Below, piece by piece: positions 24,926 through 37,366 of a DNA stretch of 64,000 nt (within the stretch, counting starts at the first letter, position 1; the number at the start of each line of letters is the position of its first letter). The stretch covers positions 18,866,001 to 18,930,000 of the forward strand of contig OX467086.1 in assembly GCA_950106755.1 (NCBI GenBank). The letters are read 5' to 3'. The notes under the pieces are model-generated. The model saw only the letters and a program-made list of their open reading frames with translations, had not been told where the DNA came from and searched no databases. This DNA comes from Climacium dendroides. Its lineage: Eukaryota; Streptophyta; Bryopsida; Hypnales; Climaciaceae. A program made the translations under genes and the position numbers.

Positions 24926-26910
24926 CACTACAACAAAAGCAGTGTTTTATGACTGCAAAATATGACTGCAGTGAGTCGTAAAATCAAAAAATACGACTCA
25001 CGCAGAAATCACTGTAGATGACTCGGAATATGACTGATTCCAGTCGTTTAGAAGCAGTCGCTTCAGACATCAGTCATATTGGCAGTCATATTTTCTGAGG
25101 GGTATAAATACCCATTTTTAGCCATAGTATGCCAATATGGTGTATACTTTGACTTTCCTAGGGGAGTCTTGACTTTTTCTTGAGTTGCTCGGGCAAACAA
25201 AAAAATCCTACGTGGAATATGACTATGGTCAATCATATTTTTGGATGACGTGGAATATGACTGCGGTTAGTCATATTTTTAGATGACGTGGAATATGACT
25301 GCGGTTAGTCATATTTTTTGATGACATGGAATATGACTGCAGTGAGTCATATTTTTTGATGACATGGAATATGACTGCAGTGAGTCATATTTTTTTATGA
25401 CATGGAATATGACTACAGTTAGTCATATTTTTGGATGACGTGAAATATGACTGCAGTTAGTCATATTTTTGGATGACGTGAAATATGACTGCAGTTAGTC
25501 ATATTTTTGAATGACGTGGAATATGACTGCAATCAATCATATTTTTTGATGACATAGAATACGACTGCAGTGAGTCATATTTTTAGATGGCGTGGAATAT
25601 GACTGCAGTCAGTCATATTTTTTGATGACATGGAATATGACTACAGTCAGTCATATTTTTTGATGGCATGGAATATGACTGAGGTGAGTCATATTTTGCA
25701 GTAATGTAGAATACGACTCTCGTCAGTCATATTTTATGGAATATGACTTCTGTAAATCATATTTTTGGCTTCATGAAGTTGCAAATAGCTTTCAATGTCT
25801 TTGTTTCAACTTTTGATACCTGCATATACAATCAAAGAAATGAGAGGTTAGTTTTTAGTGATTGAACAACAAAGCCTAACCTTCAAAGATTTACAATCAA
25901 CACAAAATATGTAGCTCAAGTTTAGGATAGGAAGAATAAGATTGATGATGGAGGAAACAAGAAAAAAAATATAAGTACTAAGAGATAACAAGAATCAAAA
26001 GTTAAAATGCAATAAGGAATAAGAAGCAACAACTAAGACACAACTAAGACACAATAAGCAACACAAAACAAGAAACAACAACTAAGACACAATATGAGGC
26101 AACAATTAAGACATAAGAACAAATAAAAAGCAACAACTAAGATACAAGAAAAAACAAGAAGCAACAACTAAGACATGACAAGAAACAACAAGAAATGAGA
26201 GTATAGATGCAACAAGAAGAAATCAGAAGCAAGAACTACAAAACAAGAGGAAACAAAAAAACAAGAACTAGGAAGAAGAAAGAGTTCAAATGCAAGAGAA
26301 AGAAAGAATTTAGATGCAACAATAAGAAACAAGAAGCATGAACTAGAGAGCAACAAGAAACAAGAGTTAAGATGCAACAAAAAACAACAACAAGTGAGAG
26401 CTAAGAGACAATAAAAAGTAAGGAAGAAGAGCCACAAGAAGTGACGGCTAGGGTTTCAAAACCCTAAAAAAATGACAACTAGGGTATCAAAACCCTAAAA
26501 AAATAATGACTAAGATTCAAAATCCAAAAAAATAGGTGACTAGGATTTCAAAATTTTAAACAATGACTTCTCTATATTTTTTTGGAATTGCCCAAATTTT
26601 TCTTGAATTGCCCAAAACAAAAAAAAATCACTATTATATGAAAATATTAGTGATAATATGACTCAATGTTCCCAAACATATTCCCAACGTTCCCAAACAT
26701 GTTCCCTACGTTCCCTATGAAGTACTTTGGTATTCCTAATGGCCGTATAATATACGCTTGTGAAGTACAAGGCGTAAAAATAACTGGCAGTCATATTTTG
26801 CAGTCATATTTCTCCCCAAAGTGTTGGCCTTCAAGAATATGACTGCAAGCAATCGCCAGTCATCCTCAATCATAATTTTGCAGTCATAAAACACTGCCAT
26901 TGTTGTAGTG
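24926..26910. mobile_element. non-autonomous CACTA (EnSpm/CMC)-type element
   Basis: The ends are CACTACAACAA and, after a 2-nt difference, GCAGTGTTTTATGACTGCAA, repeated in inverted orientation on the right with two mismatches in the first 36 bp. The flanking 3-bp duplication is CAA (24923-24925 and 26911-26913). CACTA ends plus 3-bp duplications define this superfamily. The interior has no transposase. It holds a 38-bp tandem array (25213-25771) and a purine-rich stretch repeating AACAACTAAGACACAA (25980-26450), where long minus-strand open frames are low-complexity artefacts. Confidence 0.92.
25213..25771. repeat. 38-bp tandem array of palindromic units
   Basis: About 14-15 head-to-tail units of roughly 38 bp. 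Each contains an imperfect palindrome, ATATGACT then GCAGTG then AGTCATAT, plus the spacer TTTTTTGATGACATGGA. The units vary mainly at the palindrome centre. The array is internal to the CACTA-type element, so the units are probably subterminal repeats of the type that transposases bind. Confidence 0.92.
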
Positions 26911-26913
26911 CAA

Positions 26914-29900
26914 TTGTGCTCATTTATCATGTACACAATCAAAATAAGTTATTGATTATGCTTAGGAATTATATACACAATGAATTGATTGTGTTCACTT
27001 ATTAAATTAGTAATGGGTACTTGTTGGTCATGAAGAATTTTTAAATGGAATGATTTAACCTATTTGTAATTTATAAAAATAAATTAGTATAAAAATATTT
27101 TTAAAAATATGTCCTTTGCATTAGTGGTATGTTCAAATCAATTGGTAACAATGGTGGTAATTACATTCAATATGGAAAATTTTCAAGTTATCCTACACGG
27201 GTAAAATTCATTAAAAAAATAATTCAAAATATAATTACATACAACATCTCATGAAATTTTCAAAGATAATAACTTTGCATAATTGAATAGTGTTAAAAGC
27301 ATTAATGAAAATAATCTTAATCCGCAAAAAAAAAATGCCAAAGCTTCAAGTACCAATATATTCATTTGTATTGGTAAAACCATGAGTATTGCTAAAGGTC
27401 ACAAAATATTCTCAAACCGTATTGAAAATCACGAAATATTCATAATCCTGTAAAATGAACTTCTACAATTTCTATTAATATTGAGTTAACCAAGTGAAAA
27501 TCAAGTGAAAAAAAATGAATTTGTATGGGGCCTAATGAATCTAACCTCAATGTCTAGTATAGGGAAGAATTGGTGGAGGCTCTCATTCCCTATTTATCCC
27601 CATATTTGCTCCCCCTTTCCTTCATCCACCAATGGCTAGGGAGAAATTCTTCCCTTATTGCCTTGTATTTTACCCTTGGAGAAAACACTAAAAAAAATTA
27701 TTTGCCACCCATGATAAAATTTGAAAATTCTAAGTTTATATTTGCAATTAGTGACTCCAAATTAGTTGAGAGAGATGAAGAAATGCAAAATTTATGAGGC
27801 ACAAAATAGGGGGCTATTCTTACATTTAAGGTAGATGTGCCATTTACCGAACACTCCCTAGAACCAGACACAAAACCTCACACGAACCGCACAAAATTTG
27901 GAAGCACCATCTAGAATGGTGGGACGCTTCTTCCAACCACCACACTGCCACCGTACATTGTGTAGTGAAGGAATGTTGCATTATTTAAAATAAGAATTAC
28001 ACCTTTCTTCACAAGATCTACAATTGTGTCAAAATTATATGATTTCACAGCTCAATTTTATTATCTCCAAAGTCCTCGCTCAACAAAGATTTGGTGCACC
28101 AAATTTCAAGGAAAACCAACTTGAAATTTATTCACAAGAAGGTTTCAAAGTTTGTTTGTAGTGATTAGTACGTCTACCTTACCCTTGGTTGGGACAATAA
28201 GGGGGTCTGGCCTCCACCAATGGGGATACGGGTAGGGGTAGAGTTGGTGGGGCCTCTGCTGTGTTCCGATATCGGAATGGCAGTTCACATGAGTCCCTCC
28301 GAATCTACCAAAACAACATCAAATCATCGTCATCCTGTGATGAAATCGAACTACAAACTCCAAAATCTATGCTTCTCAGATTCAATCTACGTAACTCAGT
28401 CGAGGTGCTTGCTGACGGCTTGCTCGGCCCCAGATCTACCAATTTCTGAATGAACGTCCGATGGAATCGGAATTCTATCCCCGCCTTGACTGGGGTTAAC
28501 CACCCCCCTCACTTGCTTACCCAAAGTCATTCTAGAGGGTGCATGTAAAGGAAAGAAAATAAAATTATTTTGTACTTGATTAATTTATCTTCTATATTTT
28601 TTTTGGGTCTAATACGGGACTTCTGATTGCAAATACGAATTCAAAATTTCCAAATTTTATCATGGATAGAAAATAAAATATTTCAGCATTTTCTCCAAGG
28701 ATAAAATCAGGGAAGAGTAAGGGGGTCAATTCACCCCGGCCTAGAAATGTACGCTTTCCGATTGGCGCTCAATCCGCGTATGCAACCTACTAGTAAGTAT
28801 TTTTCTAATTTTACTCTTTAGTTTTCTCTTGGGAGAGTGCAATGGCAATTGAGAGTTTTTGATGACATTGTACCAACTATGAATTTAGTCATAATGGATA
28901 TTGTTACATTAAACCTTCAAGTTCTTTGCTAAAAATGATGTGAATGTCTCATACACAATTGGTCACGATTTATATGAATATTCATATATAAATATTTTTT
29001 GAAATAAAATAAAATCTGCTGAGCCTTTTGGATGAAACACATTTTGAACATATATGTTAATAGAATCATTCACTCAAAGAGCATGCAATAATGGTAATAA
29101 AAAATTTAATATTTAGAATTTTTTAGATTTGAAAATCAATACATGCATTAGATTTTATGAACTTTTATGTTTTTAATTGCACATGATAGCTACAAATATC
29201 ATGTTCAAGCTTCAAATTGGGTTTGACTAGCAAGCTTATTCCATGTAGATGCTTTCTTCTTTAATAATTAAAGAAAGATATTATTTAAAAAAATAAATTA
29301 ATATTGAATTTGGCAATGAAAAATAAGTTCAAATTTTGATATTTTGTGTGCTTGCTTGATCATTTTGAAATAATAGTACAAATTAAATTAAGTGACTAAT
29401 ATGTAACATCATCACTTATCTTGAAAGTCAAAAGAGTATGATCAAGAAGGGTCATTCAATTTGGACAAAAAAGCATGTCAAGCACAAGTGGAAACAAAAT
29501 AAATGTGTCCATGGTGATTATTTTTGGCCATAAGTACATGTCTTAAGCCACATTTCACTTATCACTATTGTTTAGAAAAGCCATAATTTATTCTTACTTT
29601 GACCAAATCATGCATTGTAAATTGTCTTGGAATCCCTTTTTATTTACCAATTTGATCCAATAGAAACAAATCTTGTCATTTAATAAAAATTACATTTAGT
29701 TTTAATTTGAGGCAATTAAAATGCACATACAATCATACTTGTTCATGACATTGGTTTTGTGGGGTTCTATTATTTGACATTTCTAATGATCAAAAGTTAT
29801 TTCTTCCATTATTGCACCCCATTTTCTATCTTCTCTTTTAGTAGTTTTGTAGATTGAGTGCATGGGTAATGAGGTTCCCTTACAATCTTGTTGTAGTGTT

Positions 29901-30112
29901 GTTGTTTCAAACTTGTATCGACTAAGGCAATAATACCATAAACTATGCCAATATCATAAACGGTTTCAATGTACCTACTCTTGTCATTTACACCTTGAAA
30001 TGACAAGAACATTTACATTGAAACCATTTATGGTACCATCACAATTTATGGTATTTCTACCTTATTCTAACATGTTTTAGGAACAATTGTAACATTGTTG
30101 GTGGTTACACCA
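26914..30112. other. non-coding AT-rich stretch with one dispersed-repeat copy
   Basis: No conserved protein frame. It contains a GC-richer dispersed repeat (28205-28480, with its tail near 28750-28795) found at two other places in the window. The remainder is simple AT-rich DNA. Confidence 0.6.
28205..28795 (+). repeat. dispersed repeat C, copy 1 (interrupted)
   Basis: Shares with 41780-42130 and, inverted, 60735-61055 a block that includes the palindrome TTCCGATATCGGAA, then CACATGAGTCCCTC, AATCTACCAAAAC, and a tail of CGTATGCAACC type. About 250 bp of unrelated sequence separates the main block (to about 28480) from its tail (about 28750). The GC-richer composition stands out. Partial frames occur but none is conserved between copies. 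Confidence 0.7.
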
Positions 30113-31043
30113 TTAATGCCTTAAAGATCAAGGATTTTTTTTTCTTCTAAAAACACTCAAAACTATCATTTCTATTGCTAAATGTAAAAAATTTAGTTTA
30201 TTTTTGGCATATCTAACCATAGGATCTTATACTAAACTAGCAAAAGATTGTGTGAGAGAAATTTAGAACTTTGACTATATAGATTGTAAGATATAAGTGT
30301 TTGAAGTGAAAAAACAAGTTTTTATACCTTGTTAGACTAGATTTTTCTCGAGATTTTTTAGGCTTTGAATCAAGTTCTTAACTTAAAAAATATTGTATTA
30401 TTGATTTTGAGTTTCTATTTTTTTTATGTTGAAGGATTGAGTTCATTTTCAAAAAATACATTAGATGAAATTTGAAGCCTCTAGATGATTGCAAGTTCCT
30501 AGGCTCTGAAAACTGTCTTGATTGCATGGAAACGCTATCAGCTATGCAGTTTGATGTGGTCGAGACCATGCCATGTCATTTTTTGAAAAAAATTCAACTT
30601 TCTTTTGCATTTTAGAAAATTTAAATTTTTATTTATTTAATTTTTTTTGAATTTTTTTTGACAACCAGCCGTGTTCTTTTACTATTGCGGGAATAGAATT
30701 GGGAATGGGTCTGAAACAATCTTCTAAAGGCCTCAAATGTCTTCTAGTGATTTAGAAAAACAAACATGATTTTCATTCTCATCAAAATTGTTATGTAGAA
30801 GTTGGTGCAAGACAAAAAGAAAAACTAAATTGTTAATAGTTCTCAGCAAATGATTTGAAATACACTAATCTCAATGGTGAGATTATTTTAGCATTCCAAG
30901 CAAATTAAACTCCATGGAACTTTGGGGGAGGGGAATTGTGAATATTGAGTTCAAAAATGACTCCTACAAGTTATTTTTAGAAGAAGATGCTCTAATTGTT
31001 TAGAATACAAGACCTTTTATAACTTCCTCAACACTAGCCACAA
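30113..31043. repeat. TTAA-flanked repeat, left part, split by the 7.08 kb transposon
   Basis: Begins at a TTAA (30113-30116) and matches the reverse complement of the TTAA-flanked repeat at 45322-46260, including ACTATCATTTCTATTGC and the motif around CACTAG near 31030. The match breaks at 31043 and resumes at 38125, so the large transposon inserted here. This part is longer than in the other copies, so it has further internal insertions. Confidence 0.7.
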
Positions 31044-31694
31044 CATTACAAAAAAGTTGAACCCTATAAGGGGCTGCTTCCCAATATTAAAAATGACTCA
31101 CTACTTCTCACTTTGAGGACATTCCTTTGTAATGATAACAGTACTTGTCATTTTTTCCAAGAAAGGGCAGCCCATGATCTTAGTGATCGTGTGGTAGCGA
31201 TTAGGTTGAGGGACGGGCAGCATAATCATGACTTGTCGTAGTCACGTCCTTGTGGAGTTTAGGCACGGTAAAATTGGCGCGAGATGTATGACCTGGCAGA
31301 TGTATCCCGCCTAACGGTTATCTTGCATTCAGCTGAACTTGCAACATATATCCTAATTACAATTGTAGCTTTGAAATTCTTCATTCCCGCCTTCAAATTT
31401 TGTACTGGTTGGGTGTCGATGCTGATACTGCACTGTTGTCGATGTTCATTGCTGCGTGCAAGCACAACACAACTGTACAGCTCGATCAGATGACCTGCAC
31501 AGCTCGATCGATAGCTCGATTGATAGCGAGATAGGCGGAAAGCGGAAGAGACATCGTCGTCCAGACGTGGACGTCCACCAATCTGGACTCAGTAATTGTC
31601 CGGTACAGTAATTGTTGAAGTTCAGGTTATTGAGGTGATGCGTTTTGTGAGGAAGAGTACGTGTAGCTACTTGGTGTAGTTTATATTGAGATCC

Positions 31695-34600
31695 ATGGCA
31701 CTTAGGGATGTTACGAATGTGCCACCTTATAAAGCGCAGGTAACGATTGATGGCAAGTATGCGCCACTAATTCAGAGAGGAAAATTCCTGCATGAACAAG
31801 TGTCAAAGTCGTGCTTCCCGGAGAAGAGAAAGGCTGGCCTCACTGCCATAGATCTTTGGATGGACGGGTCTTTGTATCCAAATGACCCTAGAACAGGCAA
31901 GCGTCCAAAGTTGAATTGCTTGAAGGATTTGGTAGAATTTTTTGGGGAGGGAGAGAATGGCATGCTTGGATACGTCAAGAGTCTAGTATCAGATAGTGCT
32001 GGAGGCTACCAAAGGGACGTACGTGGACCGCTATGTTGTAGAAATTTCGTTTCTAAAGGAGTATGTGTCAAACTTGCAAAGTCAAATTGACTTACAATCA
32101 TCAAGGCTCTTTGATGTTCCGAATTTGCAGTCAATTATTGCAAATTTAGAGCTGCAGAAGACTTCAACTGAGGATCGCATGCAGCAAATGCAATTAGAGC
32201 TTGATGCTCAAATAGTCGTGAGAGAAGATATGAGAGTGGCTGCAATTGCAGTAAGAGAGGGGCATGTAATTGAAAAAAAAAATCTGATAGAGATTCATAA
32301 TGCTAAACTGCAATCTGTTAGATTAGACCTCTACAAAACGAAATCAACTCTCTCCCGCCTCACTCAGAAAATGAATCGACTGCAAAATACTACGTTTGGC
32401 TATCGCAGCCAAATTCGGCAGCGAAGAGATCTGTCTTCTTTGACATAGAAAGGAGGACACGCGAAGTTTGTACGAAGATTGGCTCGTACAATTGTAGGAC
32501 CACAAACAGCTAGAGCTGTACATGAACGAAACATGATTGAGGGTAGAACTCAACGATTGCATGGCGACGAATCAGCCCAAGCAGAGAGCGGTCATGTTTT
32601 TGCTAGCCTACTGTCGAGAACTGAGGTTAGTACGTTGTTGCAAGATCCGAAAATGATTCCAGTCGGAGAAAAACTTGTAAATCAGTACTTTGATAAAATT
32701 GGAGAGATCATGGGCCTAGAAAACGTTCTTGAAATATGTGACCGAAATAGTATGACACAAAATGGTTACGCTGCTTACCACAAAAAATTCAATAGCGCTG
32801 TGAAGGTTATAGGGCATGGAAACCTACGGGTTAGTTGCATGGCAAATCCGCATCAGGTTACACTATTACGAAGGGACTTGAATTCAAGATTGGAGGACTA
32901 CATTGGTTCATATTCTCATATTGAGAATGAGTTCATTATCGCACAGCCAGCAAAGTCCAAGACCAAAGTTCCAACTAAGGTTGACTTGTCCTCTCGGAAT
33001 TCATTCTTTGTGGACATAGAGAAAGTTCAGCAAACAATGGTCCGTCTTTACAAGATTACTACAGCAGGTACTATACTACTCTTCTACTGTTTTGAAATGG
33101 GTACGTATTGAATGCTCTAAATTAGGGTTTGTTATGAAAGCTAGACCTCATTTTGGATGCGTGTTTTATTGCTTTGCAGAAGTACAGGGAGATCTTCTCA
33201 TCTTCGTACTCAAGCTTGATGAAGCAGAAATTGTCCATGCACAAAAATTGGAAAGAGTGTCGATTACCTTAATGAATCGTGCCTTGGATCCGTCAATTTC
33301 TCCCATTGATCCGAAGTACTTTTCTGTTCAGTTTGAACGAGAGGTATGGCCTGTAGCTTCTTTTCAAGTACCAAAAGAATGTCACGAGGTTCTTGAATGG
33401 ATTTTCAAGCAAACAACATTTCCAGAGTTGATCCGAACTCAAGAATCTGGGCAGCTACTGACAGTTTCAGATGTAGGAGACTTCAAAGTGCGCTGGCACT
33501 TAGCAGCTGACTTAAAAACAATAAAATGCATGTACGGGTTACAACATGGAGCCAACTGCAAGTATGCTTGCATTTACTGTCTACAGGAGAGAACAAAGCT
33601 CGCCATTGTGACCCAAGCTCAAGCAACTACATCAATGACAAGAAGATCAAATTCATGGAATGGAAGCCTCTTCTCGTCAAGTGTGTATGAGAAACCGATT
33701 GTTGGTGCTCGGACTCACTATAAGAAAACGTAGTTTTTTTGGATGTTACAAAAAACAAGCATCTGTGTTTTTAAAAACGGGTTTGACATTGACGTTGATG
33801 TCCTCCGAAATCCGTCAAAAAAGAAACATCCAAAACATGCTAAAATTTTTGTGAACGTCACCAATAACATGACGATTTTTTGTGACGTCAAAAAAATTCA
33901 AGGCCTCCAAACTTCTCTAAGTGTGACATGTGGAGGGGTCCAAAATGCCAACTCAACTTTTGTTTGGGCAGTTTTTGCCACGTGTACTTTTTTCCCCCAA
34001 ACCCCTTCCTGCCTGGGGCGGTGACGTGGACCCCTTTCAAATCTGACGTGGCATTTTTTGACGTGGACATGCCACGTCAGCAATATTGGTTGAGTTGAAA
34101 TTCTAAAGTCCTGTTGTTCATGACGTCTCATAAAATGTAGACGTGTCCATTTTGACATCATTGTGAACAACCTTTATGTCATGCAAAGGTCAGTACAAAA
34201 AACCCTAAACAAGGTCAGTACAAAAAAACTATTGAAAAAATAAAATAAAATAAACATATAAAAAAATTTAATTCAAAAAAATGTAAAGAAAACTTACTAT
34301 GTACGATCAAAAGGATTTTTGATGGCAAAATGAAGGAAATAAGTCATTAAAATTTATTAAAAATGAAGGTAACGGGGTCCTATTTATATTCATTCTATGT
34401 CCATGATGAGACAAAAGATATGGGATAAATGGAGAATGGGAATTTGAACATTGTCCATTTTGACGTTGGATGTGCACCATGGATGAGAAGAGGTATTTGC
34501 AAGGTATGCCACGTGGCTGCCCTATCCTTAAATTTTTATATGTGGTCAACATTTCAAAACAATTTTTACTAATTTAGCCATAATCAAAATAAGTTTACTT

Positions 34601-35936
34601 GCTGACGTGGATTTCTCATGTTTTTTGTGATGTCAAAAAAAACATATTCTGTTGTGTTTGACGTCATGGAAGACATGTGACGTTGCAAGTGACATTCACT
34701 TATTCTCTGAATTTTGTTGCCTTGTTGTCGTTGACATCAATTGAAATCTCATTACCCAGCACTTGTTTTTTGGCAAACGTCGGATGTTTTTGAAAACATG
34801 TGACGTTTTTCTGGATGTCACGTGTTTTTGTCAAAACATCGTCAAAAACACAGTTTTCTTATAGTGACTCTTATGCGTTGGAAACCAATTTTCCCGATCC
34901 CATTAGACAGAGTCCATATATGTACTCTTCATGCTATGAACCGGATAGTTGAGAAGATTTTGCATCTTCACTTCATGTTTATTTGGACAATTCGTGATAA
35001 AACCATACAAGTTGCTGCAATTAACGACATGCAGAAAGTTCTATCTGCCATCGGAATGCATGGCGGTAATGTGATTATCTTCAAGGATGCAGAACTATCG
35101 GGAAAATCAAATAGCGTTCCTAACAAACCCAGTCTCTCTGGAGCCAATTGCGCTAAACTCTTTAAGCCAAGTACCTTGCCTGGAGGATCCAACACTGTTT
35201 GGAAAGACGTAGTGGCAGCTACACACAATTTCTTGGACAGTGGAGACGCAAAGAAAAGTCAGATGGACATGTGGGAGGCCCTACAAGATCTTCGACAGTA
35301 CTTCACAAAATTGACTTTGACGAACGATCAAAGACACGAATACCGAGCTAAAGCCTAGAAGTGGGGTCGGCTTTTTGTCACTTGCTTCGGTGAACATCAC
35401 GTAACTCAATACATGGTAGATACAATCTTTCCTTTCTCATCCTGCTTTGAATTCAAAGTTGGTGTTTTTTTCTTCTCTCTACAGCTACAAGTACTAAAAC
35501 TTGTCTACCATATGTGCTCCAGCATATCATCGTCAAACACGCTCCATTTTTTGTTGAAGAATACGGATCGCTCTCCGTGTGGTCTTGTCAAGGGATGGAG
35601 AATTCTCATCACGTTGCCAAAGCTGCCTACCAGCGTCATACCCAGCATGCAGGTGGTCGACAACAAACAAAGAGTGCATTGCATCAAACCTTTGGACATT
35701 GGTATCGTATTATAGCCCATCGTTTCAGAAACATTGAAGAAGAAGCAGAAAAACAACCATTAGCATAGGAACAAGAGGATATTGAAGCAACTATTCAAGC
35801 TCGGCGTGAACGATCTCTTACTTCAAGCGCAGCTGCACATTGGGCCGAATGGAAGAATAATTGTACTCGACAAGGTTCTCGATGGATACCTCATGCTTCT
35901 CAGTCTTCACAAGAAGATTCCAGTTTGCCGACCTAG
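31695..35936 (+). pseudogene. transposase-like gene of the 7.08 kb element, interrupted and with four TAG codons
   Basis: Phase-consistent model: 31695-32018, 32131-33067, 33180-33715, [insertion 33716-34869], 34870-35415, 35523-35936, about 918 codons. Introns are 112, 112 and 107 bp, all GT-AG. Exon 2 begins in a coiled-coil-like stretch. The C-terminal half has HLAADLKTIKCMYGL, a Cys cluster CKYACIYC, FPIPLDRV with LHAMNR, YMHIIVKHAP across the last junction, and SCQGMENSHH. This order resembles a family of uncharacterised transposase-derived proteins I recall from invertebrate and non-seed-plant genomes; the acidic residues could form a DDE site, but that is inference. In-frame TAGs occur at 32446, 35356, 35766 and 35934 (the last may be the true stop). 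Confidence 0.75.
33716..34866. mobile_element. non-autonomous CACTA-type element inside the transposase exon
   Basis: 1,151 bp with 14-bp perfect terminal inverted repeats CACTATAAGAAAAC, close to the usual plant CACTA end, and a 3-bp target duplication ACT (33713-33715 and 34867-34869). Subterminal regions are crowded with TGACGT/GACGTC/ACGTCA words. No transposase is encoded; the short open frames inside show no domain. Removing the element and one ACT leaves the surrounding reading frame uninterrupted. Confidence 0.93.
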
Positions 35937-35962
35937 CCATTCAGTGCTCGAATTTGGAGACT

Positions 35963-37366
35963 TCAGGGTGGTAGAAACTCCTCTGTAGTAAGCGTTTTTT
36001 CTTGCCGTTTGTTGATCTACAGTCATGCATCAGAATTGTTCTAGTTAGAGATAATTAAGGACCATTAGAGACAGTTAAGGACTTTACAACATGATGGTTT
36101 AGTGCATACCTTCAATGTTGCAGCTTCACCTTGAACTATCCACATCGAAAACTCATTTGGACAGTTACATCCAAGAGCAATGGAAATCTTGTGCCTGACA
36201 TTTGTAAGTGACCAATCTCGTCCTACTTCAATTTCACCTTGTAAGTCTTGGAATTCATAAGGTATTTTGATCACCTCTACTACACCACACTGGTCCATCA
36301 GCTCCCACTTCTTTCCATTGAAACGTTGGCGGTTGAATTGAAAATTGGCATATAATATCGATCTGCCAATGTGGAACTTGAAAACCAATTATTTCCGATC
36401 CACTATGCACTTTATCAAATCAGCTCCGTCTATTTGCTTGATGTCCCAACCATCGTCCATTAGAGATGATAACAACGAGTCTGATACTTCTGGAAAAACA
36501 AATAATGTTGTTGTTTTGCGGATATTGAGAGCTTCTGAGAACAGATCTACCATCACTAGTACGGGCATGAACCACTGGAGATGTGTTTGCCTGCTACCTA
36601 TATTAGGCTTCAAAGAGCTTAGGAAATCAGCTCGCATACGTGCACGAAATGCTTCAGAAGTTGACATGTCCGGCAATGGCCATGTGGGATCATTGAATCC
36701 TGGCAAAGGGATCAATTGTAAACGTCCAAATTGTTCATTTCCTTCTCGAGGAAAATACATGGCATTATAAAAGAAAAGGCTGTCATTCAGAAGCTCTTTA
36801 TGGGTCCTGCTTCCTCTTCCTGGTTCCCCTATATCTGCATGTAAGACATACAGAACGCCGATGATGCTCTGAGGATGAATCCAGTCTTTGTATATTGAAG
36901 GGTATAAATCTATGAAATGACAGAATTGTAATTTAGTAAGAGTTGAAATTGAGAACTTGAAATAGAAACTCAAGTAGAAACTACTATTATTGGAGTTTTG
37001 TGAGATTAAACAAGCAAAAAATTGATGAATAAAGGTTGGTATAGACTTACAATTTGAACCGCTTGACATTGAATAGTGAACCGTGGGATCCAACTCCAAT
37101 TGTCTAAACATGTATGCGTATTGAACCCGGACACTTGAAATTGTCGTAGAACCAGGGCTCAAACGAAATTCTTTGATCTGCGCTTTGTATGATCCTTGAA
37201 CGGAATCCCCTCCGTGTTTCACTGCATCTCTGCTGTGTTCACCTCTACACTCAAGTCTTAATGAAACCCAGGAATTCACATCGTATCTTTGAGGAATGTA
37301 CGCACCATCCTCATCAACTTGATTGTATAATGTCACAGCTTGAACCCTAGACCGTGGTGGCCTCAT
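35963..37366 (-). pseudogene. second transposon gene: BAH-like N-terminal domain, unknown C-terminal part
   Basis: Phase-consistent minus-strand model: 37366-37051, 36909-36110, 36016-35963, 389 codons, with GT-AG introns of 141 and 93 bp. One in-frame TAA at 36391-36389 follows residue 278; sequence on both sides keeps coding character. Residues about 18-131 look like a BAH module: an acidic turn (VDEDGAYIP), YKAQIKEF, VRVQYAYMFRQLELD and WIHPQSIIGVLYVLH, equivalent to the module's usual strands and its end signature. BAH modules read histone or nucleosome marks. The rest (FNDPTWPLPD, then LVMVDLFSEAL) I do not recognise. It ends 26 bp from the last TAG of the transposase-like gene. Confidence 0.6.

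Noticed and set aside
25213..25771. Regularly spaced repeats resembling a CRISPR array
   Set aside because: Units are contiguous 38-bp tandem repeats without unique spacers, inside a CACTA-type plant transposon.
26168..26437. 89-codon minus-strand frame rich in Leu/Phe/Ser
   Set aside because: Low-complexity product of the AACAACTAAGACACAA-type purine-rich repeat.
31996..32130. Alternative reading of 31996-32130 as coding (coiled-coil-like frame) with a frameshift from exon 1
   Set aside because: A 112-bp GT-AG intron (32019-32130) joins the frames in phase and matches the size of the other introns; kept only as an alternative.
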